DNA of 64,000 bases from Nelumbo lutea (GCA_022828595.1 JAKGHH010000008.1:3036728-3100727), one strand, 5' to 3'. Positions 21,701 through 32,340 are shown, numbered from the stretch's first letter. The notes: a model not told the origin generated them from the sequence alone. Numbers and translations are program-made.

Positions 21701-24662
21701 CTTTGGCCCTTGATAAATGTCTGACTAAGACTAGTGTGGAAAGAGTGCAGAAACTACAGAGCACTTGTGCATCCACTGCCCGGTATCTTCATTGATCTGG
21801 GGGCATTTTCTAAAGGTTTTGGAGATTAGCTGGACCATGCCAAAATCTGTGAAGGAGCTGCTGATGTGTTGGAGAGTTGAGGGGTCTCAGCAAGAAAGGA
21901 AAGATTGTTTGGAGTTCCATCCCGACAGCTGTGTTTTGGTCCATTTGGACTGAAAGGAATAACAGAATCTTCTGTGGTAAACTTAAAAGCCCGGATGAAA
22001 TTGTGCAGAGAGCCATGGGGAAGCTTTGCTCCTGGGCGTTGGTGAATGAGGAATTTAAGAACCAGAATGTACCCTTTTTGTTTCGTTCCAAGTCTTGGAT
22101 GAGCTTAAGTACTTTACCGTTTTCCAAAAAAAATGTATACATCTCTTTGATATTAATAAAATATTCTGTTTGTTGCTGATAAAAATACCATTAAGGACAG
22201 CAAAACAATACAAGTTCAAAAAGGTTTGTTTATATGCATATATTTGTAAATAAGATGTGCTCTTTAGAGAGGAAATAAGTGTCACTAATCTATACGTTTT
22301 CTTGGTTGTTTATTTGAATAATGTATAGGCCAGATAGAACTCTTTTCTCATGTCCCAGTGCTTCGGAATTTTGTGGACCATTTGAAGCGCAAGAATTTCA
22401 ATATCTGTGCTGTATACTTGCTTGATTCACAGGTTTGTAGTAGTTTCTTTGGTGATGTTTCGTCATTTTTATACCTGGTAATGTTTATATTCTTATTCAA
22501 TCTTCAAAGTTTGACTGCTACTGCACTGTATGCTTGATAGATCTAAAACTTGTTTTTTCTTTTTCTTTTTTTATGTCAGTTTATTACAGATGTAACCAAA
22601 TTTATAAGTGGTTGCATGGCATCTCTTTCTGCAATGGTTCAACTTGAATTACCCCATGTCAATATTCTCTCCAAAATGGACCTTGTGACAAACAAAAGGG
22701 ATATTGAAGAGTGAGCCATTTTTAAAATGTCCACTGCAATTTCCTCTATCAACTTGTATATACATTTCTCCCCTTCTAATCATTCTTTTTATTGTTTACT
22801 TTTTGCAGCTATTTAAATCCAGAGCCACGGGTTTTGTTATCAGAGTTGAATCAGTACATGGCACCCCAGTTTGAAAAGCTCAATAAAGCTTTAATTGAAC
22901 TGGTAAGAAAGTTGAAGGCAATGACCCCCTCTCTTATCTAATCCTATTTCTTTCTTTCCTGCATCTGTGGAATGAGTTTATGGAAAAATCAAACAAAGCT
23001 TTGATTGAGTTAGTGAGTTATGAAGAAATTCAATCATCCTATGTTCTGTCTTTGTAGTAAGACTATAAAATCTTCAGATGTTAAAAATATCCGCAATAGA
23101 ATCTTTTCTTTTTTCATCACAGTTTTTGTTTTAATTGAGAGAAAATAGCATTGCACTGAAGATTCATAGACAGAAGGTTAGATTTTTACCAAGGCACACT
23201 ACTGGTTTTCTTGCAAGTTCGAGGTGCTGTCTCTTTCAACCTTACTGGTAATAAAATTGGGGTTTTCTTCCACTATGCATGGTATCTGAAAGCTATTCAA
23301 TTAGGTGCCTTTATTTGCCCTTCCTCATGGAGGATTTCATGGTGTGCCTACGGAGTGTTCTAGAATGCCTTGAGGCCAGCTTCTAGGCAGGCTAAGGGAA
23401 AATGCCCTGACATTCAACCATGAGGCCCATGTTTGAGATTGCAACTTCGGATGCCTCACGGCTTATGTTAAGATTGTGTTCTACATCCTGTAAATAAAGT
23501 AGGGTTCCCATCACAAGGCTGAGTTAGATATCACTATCAAGTTTTCTATGTATGGTGCATGTGCCTACTTGTTTAGATTTTTTTGGTAAAGCGTCTATTT
23601 ATTTAGATTGATGCCTAATTATTTTTTACTTTTATGTTGCACTTTATTAGGTGGACGAATATAGCATGGTCAGCTTCTTGCCTCTTGACTTGAGAAAGGA
23701 GAGCAGGTACTTTCTTATCTGTCTACCTGTGTCTGTTTGGAGAGGTTATTTACCCAAAACTGGACTGTTCTAAAAAGGATGTTGGGAGGGTGGACTAGAT
23801 ATTGGCCTAACGTCCTGCATCTTGACTTTAATCTTGTGTTATCATGCTTGTTAGCTTGATTTTAGTTGAGCCAAATAATGGTAAAATGAGACCATGACAT
23901 CCTTTTTGGGCCCTTTATTTTTACTTGTTCTCAAATTTTGTGGTAGTTTCTTTATTCTTTTCCTTCTTATAGTAGTATTGAAAGATAATTATGGTCACCA
24001 TCTTTGGTGGGGGTGGGGGGGGGGCTATCACCATTTTGAACTATTGAAATTGGGGTGACATCTTCTAAGAGTAGTTGGAACAACCTAAAGAGTACATTAT
24101 TTTCTTGTTTTTGACTTCTTGGGTTTCTGGGCCTTGCAAGGGAGAAAATAGGGATGAAAAGAAGAGTTGCATTAGTCTTTAAAGTTGTCAACAATTGGTT
24201 CAGTTTGACTTATTATATTTTGGTAGGATCATCATGTGAATTACCCCATTAAGAACTCTCTCTTTGATGTGTTTTTAAGAGTAATGATATTGTTCTTGAA
24301 TTGGGTACAAGTGCATCATACACTCATATCTGGATCACACAAAATGACAGATGAGGAGCTTACTTGATATATTCCAGATAAATGGTATATGATGCACTTG
24401 CATATGGTACAAATAAAAAGAAAAGGAAAAAAGGGTAACTCATTTGTATTGTTACAAACATATAGTTATCAGTGGACTTTATTTATACCACTTGTTTGTT
24501 ATAATTGTTTCAGAAGAGCACCTTGTTGAGTTGTGCTAATGTTTATCTTTGTAACCATACAGTATACAGTATGTATTGTCCCAGATTGACAACTGCATTC
24601 AGTATGGAGAAGATGCGGATGTCAAAGTTAAGGATTATGATCCGGAGGATGAAGATGATTAA
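9711..24662 (+). CDS. GPN3: GPN-loop GTPase 3
   Basis: Nine coding exons (9711-9755, 9937-10045, 10153-10234, 10726-10811, 22329-22432, 22580-22710, 22809-22902, 23651-23706, 24563-24662) join in frame with GT/AG borders into 268 codons, close to the family's usual length. Visible motifs are the P-loop GPAGSGKS (residues 9-16), the diagnostic GPN loop (69-71, in LGPNGG), switch DCPGQ (105-109) and the guanine-specificity motif SKMD (173-176). The protein ends in an acidic tail. GPN3 works with GPN1 in assembly and nuclear import of RNA polymerase II (known for the family). The start is set by the conserved [13 protein letters not shown]-terminus. Exon 4 opens with an A that completes a split GAA codon, giving MEHLEES. 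Intron 4 (10812-22328, 11.5 kb) holds a LINE with a nested Copia element and must be spliced out. No lesion is seen in the coding exons. Confidence 0.93.
10812..12779 (+). other. 5' part of GPN3 intron 4, no gene
   Basis: Intron DNA ahead of the recognisable LINE. 11160-12120 is more GC-rich than its surroundings and contains a degenerate tandem repeat, so it is probably another repeat I cannot classify. Open frames near 12127-12543 oppose each other on the two strands and resemble nothing known. Confidence 0.5.
11910..12075. repeat. Degenerate GGTTCATCGCAG repeats
   Basis: Five spaced copies of a GTTCATCGCAR motif (CCTCATCGCAGG, GGTTCATCGCAAG, GGTTCATCGCAGA, AGTTCATCGTAGG, GGCTGATCGCAAG) at intervals of about 30-45 bp, with TGTG or CGTG between some copies. 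Its role is unknown. Confidence 0.6.
12780..14986 (+). pseudogene. L1-type LINE ORF2, 5' part: endonuclease and reverse transcriptase
   Basis: Left half of a decayed L1-clade retrotransposon in GPN3 intron 4. Endonuclease remnants include the GCDFN motif (about 12885-12900) and the catalytic SDHCPI (about 13130). Reverse transcriptase remnants include [38 protein letters not shown] and the active site FADDTLCF (about 14518-14542). These fall in several frames with stop codons, for example at 13629, so the protein is dead. The coding sense is the same as the host gene. The LINE resumes at 21030 after the Copia insertion; one copy of the target duplication (CATTG) links the two halves in frame. 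Confidence 0.88.
14987..15271. repeat. Extra left end of the Copia insertion with an inverted LTR terminus
   Basis: 14987-15018 is the reverse complement of the outer 32 bp of the right LTR, with two mismatches. The rest is unrelated to the LTR and contains a T-run (15127-15146) and an imperfect direct repeat of about 45 bp built on ATAGCATGTC and GTTTTATTRGAGG (near 15150 and 15227). A normal Copia insertion should end at 15272. This tail lies between that point and the target duplication. Confidence 0.7.
15272..15638 (-). repeat. Copia 3' LTR
   Basis: A 367-bp near-copy of 20665-21029. It carries an extra GTGGGGACCACTGCA-like duplication near 15598-15612 and small indels. On the minus strand it begins TGTAGAGAACACTGG directly after the polypurine tract. 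Confidence 0.9.
15453..18300 (-). pseudogene. Copia integrase, reverse transcriptase and RNase H remnant
   Basis: The minus-strand reading frame from about 18300 to the 3' LTR is a single phase broken by at least four stop codons (near 16902, 16861, 16662 and 16023). It holds the integrase core ([35 protein letters not shown] with the catalytic glutamate), the RT start ([33 protein letters not shown]) and the RT active site VYVDDIVV near 16600. The RNase H part includes [16 protein letters not shown] and [12 protein letters not shown]. The usual SDADW-type motif reads TNVDW here. Not functional as written. Confidence 0.9.
15639..15647 (-). other. Copia polypurine tract
   Basis: GAGGGGGAG on the minus strand directly abuts the start of the 3' LTR. 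This is the expected site for plus-strand DNA priming. Confidence 0.8.
18335..18997 (-). pseudogene. Copia protease and GAG-pre-integrase segment
   Basis: The aspartic protease motif [10 protein letters not shown] (about 18840-18870) and the following core to [10 protein letters not shown] are typical of Copia proteases. The GAG-pre-integrase motif [11 protein letters not shown] and a CESCEVCQ zinc-binding region lie toward the end. This segment is in a different frame from the downstream integrase/RT, with a stop at its end, so a frameshift or rearrangement has split the polyprotein. Confidence 0.88.
18998..19936 (-). pseudogene. Copia gag remnant
   Basis: The N-terminus at 19936 contains [13 protein letters not shown], the standard start of Copia gag, followed by the UBN2-type region ([21 protein letters not shown]). 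A stop interrupts it near 19535-19495. After a frame change, 19215-19000 carries the zinc knuckle [14 protein letters not shown] (CX2CX4HX4C). Confidence 0.88.
20651..20664 (-). other. Copia primer-binding site (initiator Met tRNA)
   Basis: TGGTATCAGAGCCT on the minus strand immediately follows the 5' LTR and matches the common plant Copia site complementary to the 3' end of initiator Met tRNA. It fixes the inner edge of the LTR at 20665. Confidence 0.88.
20665..21029 (-). repeat. Copia 5' LTR
   Basis: A 365-bp LTR bounded by the primer-binding site on its inner side and by TGTAGAGAACACTG (minus strand) at the outer edge. The target duplication CATTG follows at 21030. It contains a polypyrimidine/CT-rich tract on the minus strand. 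Confidence 0.9.
21030..22185 (+). pseudogene. L1-type LINE ORF2, 3' part
   Basis: Continuation of the LINE at 12780-14986. A 239-codon open stretch (21076-21795) holds the conserved region downstream of RT ([63 protein letters not shown]). The zinc-knuckle region that should follow is shortened and frameshifted (STCAS... near 21760). A later frame gives [18 protein letters not shown]. The 3' end is AATAAAATATTC then TTGCTGATAAAAA near 22171-22185, a tail shared by other LINEs in this window. Confidence 0.85.
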
Positions 24663-24863
24663 ATTACAGTTATAGGGGGCCCTTTATTGCTTGAAAACCT
24701 TAATTGGCATTGTAAGTACTGTGGCAGCATGGTATACGAAGAGTTGGTTTTTGAGAAACAAAATACTTGTTTCCTTTTGTTTAAACCTTATCATAGTAAT
24801 ATAGTAGTACAATTACTTATTTTGCTTGGCAATTACTGGAGAATAGGTGGAGATTTTTGCATA
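24663..24863 (+). other. Presumed GPN3 3' UTR
   Basis: Sequence after the TAA stop. No canonical AATAAA lies within the first 200 bp, so the poly(A) site is unclear. A MITE begins at 24864 and may lie in or just past the 3' UTR. Confidence 0.4.
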
Positions 24864-24983
24864 GGCTCCATTTGGAAAGACTACAAATACAAATATGTAG
24901 AGTGTAAAACCTTATAAACGATATTTCTAAACCTTGTATTTGTACTGTACACATTTGTATTTGCACTCTTCCCAAACTAAGCT
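24864..24983. mobile_element. MITE, copy 2 of a three-copy family
   Basis: Ends GGCTCCATTTGGAAAGA and TCTTCCCAAACTAAGCT form inverted repeats, with CAAATATGTAGAGTGTAAAAC inside as in the other copies. ATA flanks both ends (24861-24863 and 24984-24986), consistent with a 3-bp target duplication. Confidence 0.65.
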
Positions 24984-26141
24984 ATAAATAACAAATTATG
25001 GTTTCAAAATCACATCAGTTTTTGTGACATTTTCTGTGCAGTCCCACAATTAAAATCAGAGCAATGCGCTTCTATTGAGTACAGAGGACATGCTTCTTTT
25101 TTTCCCCTTTGTAAACGCTGTAGGCAGTTTGACTTTATCGTATTTAAAAAAACATTTAATTGGGTATAATTAACGTGAAATGGTACACCACGTTTTGCAT
25201 TGGATTATATGCATGGGTTGTTGGGAATTTAGGAAAAAACTCGAGCAGTTTAGCTCCGTCGGAAATGGGTCCTCTTTTTAAATACTAAAAAATTGACTAT
25301 TTCAGCTACAAAACTCGTATGGTTCATGTGCAAAACTTAAAAACAAATTGGATCATGCCTTCACTTTCAATAAAACTGGGGCCTTATTTTTAGAAATGAA
25401 TATATGGACCCACCAATGGAACATGACCTAAGATAATTAGCTTCCTTTCAAAGTTCTAAAACGACTAATATAGTCAGCCTCCTATCAAAGTTCTCATTTA
25501 ATTACAAAAAATAAATAAATCATTAAAATTCTAAAACGGGTATGGTAGATTTTTGATAAAACAAATGTATTACCATGTGCATACAAAAAAAAAAGAAAAA
25601 AAAAAACTATATGATGCCGCTTATACATAAGACAACCTCACAATCATATGGAAATTTTAATCCATTTATTTTCCTCTCTTCATCCCTTTCTTTCCTCTTT
25701 CTTCCTGAGGGTGTCATTCAAGAATTATGTATTTATGTATATATGCTGTATGCAAACCTAGTGGATTGAATAGATAGCAGTAGTCAGACTTGAGCCAATT
25801 AATAAAATAGATCATATTTTATAATCCAAGATGCCATTATTGTAGTTAATCAAATGCATGGATACAATTATGGATCGAATTCAAGTTCAAATCTGATCCA
25901 TTTGCAGCCATATTTTCTATGGTAGAAGCCTATCTCTATGTTTTCAACCTGTCATTTGACCTGGCTGGTCAAAGGCAGTAACCTGGTCAAAATAACCAAT
26001 TCAGTTTTTTTTTTTTTTGTTAGAAAACTAAGAAATGATAACAGAAAACAGAAAAAAACAGATTAAGAAAAAGAGGAAAAAACTGCAGAATCTCCTGCTA
26101 GAGGCCCTATCAGCCAATTCAGGGGAGAGTTCCAAGAACCT
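24984..26141. other. Intergenic DNA, nothing recognised
   Basis: AT-rich intergenic sequence with A-runs (25585-25607) and a T-run near 26008-26019. No coding sequence or element ends were identified. Part of 26035-26141 may be the 3' end of the antisense LINE that follows. Confidence 0.5.
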
Positions 26142-26144
26142 TAA

Positions 26145-26273
26145 GGCTATGTTTGGTTTGAAGGAAAATACAGGGAAAGGAAGGGAAAGGTGGGGAAACC
26201 TTTACAAACATTGTATAGGTTTCTCTGTCTTTCCCTTCCTTTCCCTACCTTTTCCTTCAAACCAAACATAGCC
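26145..26273. mobile_element. Tourist-like (PIF/Harbinger) MITE
   Basis: A 129-bp element with perfect outer inverted repeats GGCTATGTTTGGTTTGAAGG and CCTTCAAACCAAACATAGCC, flanked by the 3-bp duplication TAA (26142-26144 and 26274-26276). Purine-rich and pyrimidine-rich halves also pair. It sits in or beside the 3' end of an antisense LINE. Confidence 0.85.
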
Positions 26274-27430
26274 TAAACTCCACCCTTTTTCCTTTGGAAG
26301 CAAGAATATGAGCGGACTTGTTAGCAGTAGTCCTGTTAATCCAGATGAACCTGCAATTCAAACCTGCTATGTTATAAATATCTAATAATAGAGGCCAAGT
26401 CTCTGGAGGGCTTTCAAAAGATCTCTGATTTAGGATAGATACTAGAGTCCTGGAGTCACAGTAAATCAACAGGTTTGAGAAACCTCTGCTGGTGGCCCAC
26501 GGTTTGCGGTTAAAAGAGAACCGGAATCATCTTGTACTATAAAACCAAAACCACTTGAACCATCCTTTGAAAATCCACCATCTGTAAAAGCTGTACAAAA
26601 CGGACCCAAAAAAATTTGTTGGATTTCACTCTTGCTTTGGTTTGCTTTAGGAATTGGAGAGTCTTCCGATTCTTTCTGGGAAGCTTTCTGAACTTCCGGC
26701 ATCAACCTGTTAGCAGATAATGGTGTGAGAGAAGCATTGGGGATAATTCCATAAAAGACAAAATCATTTCTAGCCTTCCACACCATCCATAACAAAATAG
26801 CTGAGAACTCCAAACCAGTCCTAATAAAATTAGAAATAGCATCTAACCGGGCTGTCCACCGACTCCACCCTTCTGCAAATGATTGAACTGGAGTCCCGAA
26901 GGGGAACCTCGCATTTAATCTACTCCCAAACCACACTGCCCTGGCATGACTGCAACCCAAGAGAGCATGAAGGATGTCTTGGGTTAGACCCAATACCTGT
27001 ATCAGATAAAACTTGGGGTGTAAATGGATCGAATTCGACGGATCACGCAATATCCGAATTTGAACCCGATTAAATATTCGAATATTCGATTTGATTCGAA
27101 TTCGATTAATTAATTATTTTAATTAATTAATTAATTAATATTTTATTGATATAAAGTTTATATATATATATATATAGATATATAAATTATATAAAAATAT
27201 TTGATATATTATATATATAAATAAATAAGCGGTCGAATTCGGATATTTATAAAATTGAATCAGGTTATATCCGAATTCGACTGATAAAATATTTGAACTA
27301 TCCGAATTCAATTTGATTATGTCAAATATCGAATTCAAAATCGAATTTTTGAATACCATTAACAACCCTAGATAAAAACTGTTGGCACTACAATACTGTT
27401 GTCGCAACATTTTCCAAATGAAATGTTTTA
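26274..27430 (-). pseudogene. Antisense L1-type LINE remnant: zinc knuckle and RNase H
   Basis: On the minus strand, IKHFIWKMLRQQYC leads (after an interrupting element) to TQDILHALLGCSHARAVW, the zf-RVT region typical of plant L1. Then come ILLWMVWKARNDFVFYG and an RNase H start (FTDGGFSKDGSSGFGFIVQD). Stops follow toward 26274. A hAT-like element at 27012-27369 splits the zinc-knuckle region. Confidence 0.8.
27012..27369. mobile_element. hAT-like MITE inside the antisense LINE
   Basis: A 358-bp insertion with a perfect 8-bp target duplication AGATAAAA (27004-27011 and 27370-27377). Ends read GGGGTGTAAATGG and CCATTAACAACCC. The interior is AT-rich with GAATTCGA motifs near each end. The 8-bp duplication fits the hAT superfamily. 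Removing it restores continuity of the LINE. Confidence 0.8.
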
Positions 27431-27799
27431 TCTCTGGGGGATTCTAAGGGCCCAATGATCTTTCCACTGAACTTGAGTTAGATGTCAGGAGATCTATTAA
27501 TCTCATTAGGGGAGTTCTGTTTACAAGCAACATGATAGGCTGATTTTACTAAAAATTTACCTTTTGTATCCGAAAACTAGCACAATTTGTCCTCACCCCC
27601 TCTTTCTAGGGAGATCTAATCTTTTGTGTTACTACAGGGTCAAAGTTGTAATTAAATTTTTTTGTGCTCCATTCATTTGATTGAGGGTCAATTTGAAAGA
27701 ATGGTAGGATCCATTTAATGGATGCCATGAAGGGTGTGGAATGGGTGGGCGAATTTCAAAAAAAATTCCTACTTTCTTCCAACTGGGAATCATATTCCC

Positions 27800-28760
27800 T
27801 AAATTTAGAATACATTATTCAAGGATTCTACTTGAACTATAATTAAACCAGATCTGAACCAAAGGAAACAGGAAAGATTATACCTGATCCGGAGAAACAA
27901 TATCTCCCAAAGTTGGTGTTCACGCCCAAAGAAGAAACCAAGATCTGCTCCTGCTGAAGATGACACACCTGTGGATGGAACGGAACCAGCAGGGTGCGTC
28001 TTACACACTAGATTCTTCGCGAGAACCCTCTGGTAACCTTGAACACCGAATCCTTTAGTCTTTCTTGCAAGACTGTTGTCAAGAACTGATTTCTTGACTT
28101 CCTGTTGCTGCAAAGATTCAATCTTCCAATAAGGAATGGCGGCGGCTAGAGGAGGAGAAGTCCAGGGACAAAGAGGGCAGAGCTGTCTCTTCTCTCTAGA
28201 GTTTGTGAGAGATTTGATCTCAATTCGCAAGATGTGTTTCTTGCTTACTCAAACCCCTAGTTCGAATATGATATTTCTGCTAGGGTTTTCTCCTCTTTCT
28301 TCTTGATTAAGAAACCTCCCAATATTTTGGGAGTTATCCCAATCCAAATCAGTATTTGGATAGGGGTTAATCTTAATCCTATCTGCAGATTAAGTTAGTT
28401 AACTCCTGATCTTATCAGAAGGTTATCAGATTCAAATCTAATTTGAATTTGGCCTCTTAGAGTGGATAAGGTTAAAGACCCAATCCTTTTACTAACATTA
28501 ATATCAGATTCGCCCCACGAATAGGTGATCATATCAGCCTAATTCGAAATGGGCTTTTGGCCCATTAAGTGTTCAGTGTTTAACCAGTTTCCAATCTGCT
28601 GCCCAGTTGGGCTTCTTTGTATGGCATGAGACCCAAGCATTGATCCATACACCAGCCACATGGGTTTGGCCCAGCTTTTATTACAAGGCCCAGCCAAATT
28701 CACTGAAATACTTAGTGACCCCCTTGAGCCCATCACATGGACCCTATGGGCCCAACACTT
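27800..28760 (-). mobile_element. Possible LTR remnant
   Basis: Read on the minus strand, the segment starts near TGTTGGGCCCATAGGG and contains repeated TGGGCC/GGGCCT motifs, an AGAAAGAGGAGAAAACCCTAG stretch and a CTCTAGCCGCCGCCATTCC stretch, an organisation like an LTR with U3 and leader. No second copy, PBS or pol was found. The assignment is weak. Confidence 0.3.
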
Positions 28761-30069
28761 ACATTAAGTGGTCCCTGGGCCAAGCCATCTTATAAAAACC
28801 TAGGGACTGTGCCAGGTGCAAAATTAGCCCATCAGGTATTATCCTAAATGGTCTTACACTTAACATCTCAACCCTTAATGATCAAGCACTGCCTGACAAG
28901 AGAAGACATCTCTTTCGGCTGCAAGGAACAGTGCCGCACTCTCTACTCACATGGATCACGGGAATTAAAACATTTTGCAAATCTTTTGAAACCGTACATA
29001 TACATATATATTAATTTTGCGAAACAGAATTCCAACGATTGAAATCAACTACCAACAGTTTGGTTTCCATCAGAGAGATTGCATTCCCGATCATTACCAT
29101 TATTCGACAAAGGGGCTGATCCTGTCACTATGACCACTCACTTAGATGAATTCTCAGACTGCCCCAACATGTCCAGGTTTTAACCCCCTATAAGGATCTC
29201 ACTGATTGACACATCAAAGACAGCCCGATCTGACACCTAGTGATGTGTCATAATCGAGTCTAGGGGTCAGGTGCAACTTTCCAATTTTGCCCATCTGTCT
29301 CCAAGGTCTAGGGCAATACTGGAAATCTGATCCGGTTCAAGGGTTCAAGCAATCACATACTGCATGTGCCTTGGGTATTACCCTGATGGCCGAAACAAGC
29401 CATCCCAACACTTGGTGGCACATCAATATCAGCCTTGGCAGGATAAATCTCCCCAGACTTATCCAATGACTGTGAACATTTAAAACTAACACAAGTTTTA
29501 TAAGTGTCTAGTTTTAGGGTTTTACACAGAATTATGCCAAACAACATGAATCAAACATACACTTTAATTTATTTCCACAAAAGTACATCAAATTCGATTG
29601 AAGCTAAGAGCATACAAGACTGTCTAACACAATTAAGTCACTGACTCTTTCTACTTGAGCTGAGATTGTTTTGGCTCTAAAGGCTTAAAATTTGGTAGTA
29701 CAGAAATCCATGGATCTTCCCAAACATTAAAGTTCTCCCCTTTTTCCGGAAAATAACCAATTCAGTTCAACCTCTAACCTATTATATATTACAAGAAAAA
29801 GGAGGGTGGGGGTTGAACTTTGGACCTTTCTGATCTGTTCAACGGGTTATCAATTTTATATTATTTTATTTTTTACTTTTTTTTTTATAATAACGATAAC
29901 GACATTAGTGGATGACCTGTTGACGCAAATGGTTTGATCAGAGAACTATTGACCTGGAGGTAAAAGCGCTTCAACCTTCAACCCGGTTTTAAAATAGATT
30001 GGTGTGTCCATAGCAAATGTATGCGATATGCCATTAGCATCAACAAATAGTGGTGCAATATGAGTATTA
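28761..30069. other. Intergenic DNA, no gene seen
   Basis: Mixed-composition sequence without convincing coding potential. Short open frames at 28848-29042 and 29287-29547 have no recognisable motifs and overlap on opposite strands. It may belong to the same degraded retroelement as 27800-28760, but I cannot show this. Confidence 0.4.
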
Positions 30070-30177
30070 AGCTTAGTTGGAAGGAGTTTAAACACAAATA
30101 TGTAGAGTACAAATAAATACAAAATACATAGTTTTGCATTCTATATATTTATATTTGTATTCCTTCCAAATTCAGCT
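30070..30177. mobile_element. MITE, copy 3 of a three-copy family, TTA TSD
   Basis: A 108-bp element AGCTTAGTTGGAAGGAGT...CCTTCCAAATTCAGCT with the 3-bp duplication TTA (30067-30069 and 30178-30180). This is the cleanest copy of the family also at 5779-5886 and 24864-24983 and supports a PIF/Harbinger (Tourist-like) origin. Confidence 0.75.
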
Positions 30178-31460
30178 TTAATTTCTTTAATCACATAACT
30201 GAGCAAGGAGAAAGTAATATATTTATATTGCATCGAAGTCATTGAGGTCATAAGTTGGAGCATTTTCAAACTATTAAGACAGTGTTTGGTTGAAGAAAAT
30301 ATTTATTTTTTTAATTCACTAATACAAATATATGGTAGTGCAATTGAAAGTAATGCTGTTTTAATTTTGTTTTTAGTTTTACTTTATTCTGCTCAACTTC
30401 TTATTTTACTTCATTTATACTGCAATCAAACAAAATAAAGTAAATTTTGAAACAAAAATAAATCAAAAGTTTGCACCTAAATCATTTACATTAGTTTAAT
30501 TTTGTATTAGTATAAATAAATTTGCATTGCTATCTCCGTAGTTTTTAGAAATTGTGACAATGAATAAAGGTGTTTTTTCCACCACGAAAAAACTATTAGA
30601 CAATATTGTTTTTGAATGTGGTTACTTGTAGCTAGTATTAGACTTGTTCATGGGCCGGGCTTGAGCTTGACTTTTGCCAAAATTTGAATGAAGCTCGGGT
30701 TTAATCCAGCCCGTGAACAGGTCTAGCTGGTATCAACTATCAAACCTAAAGGAACTGTCAAGATGATAGGTACACAGACGACTTGTTTGTCATGAATGAT
30801 AGTATGCAACCTCTAAATGACTGAACTCTCAATTCAATTCTACAAGGAGGTAGGGGAACTAGTTATCCACGTTACTGCATGCAAAGCTTTTTTCAGATCC
30901 CACAAATGGCTGTTCATCATCATCTAAGCCTAGTCCTAATTATATGGGATCTTGCTATATGAATCCTGTTTTGCGGTTGCAATTTTTTAGTGTCACATCT
31001 ATTGTTAAATTATGAGTGCTTAGGTTATGTTTGGTACCATTTCCAATTTTACTTGCAATCTTTTTGTATTGGTCAATACAAATTTTTGAGAAATAATATT
31101 ATCACATCACACCAGATATCTACTTTCACCAAAAAAAATTATATACTAAATTTGACGTTTCATGAAGAAACAACTATGATACCCAATACTGTATTAATAA
31201 CTCAAAGCATTTGTGGTAGAAAAAATATATATTAAATGTTGCAAGTAGAAATGACAATATTACCAAATAAAACATAAATAATTTCTTATTACTTTAATCC
31301 AATTCGTTTTCGCTCTAGTTAGTTTGGTATGAGCACAAAGACGAATTAGATGCAATCCACCTTCCATCTGACTTGGGATTGATGGCATTGGCAGAGTTCT
31401 TCCCAACGGGTTGCCAAAGGGCTTAAATCAAAATTCTGATCAAACATAGTGATGCATATG

Positions 31461-31463
<3 letters not shown>
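30178..31463. other. Intergenic DNA, nothing recognised
   Basis: AT-rich intergenic sequence. 30640-30725 contains inverted GGGCTTGAGCTTGA/AAGCTCGGGTTTAATCC-type motifs suggesting an old small element. No coding sequence. Confidence 0.45.

Positions 31464-31498
<35 letters not shown>
31464..31498. repeat. Poly(T) tract of 35 nt
   Basis: An uninterrupted T-run preceded by CATATGGCC and followed, after ATAAACA, by CATGTGGCC. The near-identical 9-mers could be a target duplication around a retroposed poly(A) end in minus orientation, or chance. Confidence 0.8.
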
Positions 31499-31502
<4 letters not shown>

Positions 31503-31679
31503 ACACATGTGGCCCTTCTTTTCCCACTACTTTATTCTTTGAAGGTTGTAATTTGTGAGTTGGGAGGCAATAGAATATGTTCCACCACCCTTCTAGATAC
31601 TAATCTTTGGTCAATCTGAATCTCCTATTCACGCTTACCCACGGAATACTACACTTGTACATTGGGAGCATCTTCCCAT

Positions 31680-32340
31680 GTGATGAAGGGTGATTTGGCA
31701 TGATCTAGTAAGAAGGGGTCACGTGGACGCGATATGTTTGAGGGGTGACAATTCAGCCAAAGGAACTCAGTCCGCAACAATCGAAGCTCGGGTATTCAGT
31801 CACCTCGACCCAAAAACCACCTTAGCGTAGAGACACCTTGACACCCAATTCAGTTAGGGACAAGGATCCGAAGTACTAGTTCGGGGCTAAAGAGCCGAAA
31901 CACCACATAATCAACTCCAAATGTCTCCCCAACAGACCTTGAATTTCTCGAGATCACGATGGAACTCATCCTAACTCCGCTTGAATCGGAGGAAAATGAT
32001 AAACCTTATCAACTGACACATTGCTCTCATTCGAAAACGGAACAAATCTTATCCACATAGCTCGAAGATCCCAAAGCTTTTTCGTTAGGTCCACGACTAC
32101 TGCACTATATAAGGACATCAAACCCCAAGGCAAAGGTATGCACGATTATTTACTTACTAGCACTCAAGCATTCAAGTATTCAGCTCGCATCCATAGTATA
32201 GAACTGACTTAACCATCAGAGCGACCTCACCGGGTTAGTCACCTTGGATTCTTTGATCTATTATTTTGCAGCTTGGTCTAGCTCCCCACGCAACTGGAAT
32301 TCGGATCATCTTTCAACTAAGAATATCTAGATCGTGCACC
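31680..32340 (+). mobile_element. Possible Gypsy-type LTR remnant
   Basis: The sequence contains CTATATAAGGACATCAAACC (a TATA box region near 32105) and then GAACTGACTTAACCATCAGA, which resembles the ACTGACTTAGGCATCGGA motif common in the R/U5 of plant Gypsy LTRs. The upstream part is moderately GC-rich. No partner LTR or pol was seen. Borders are approximate. Confidence 0.42.
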
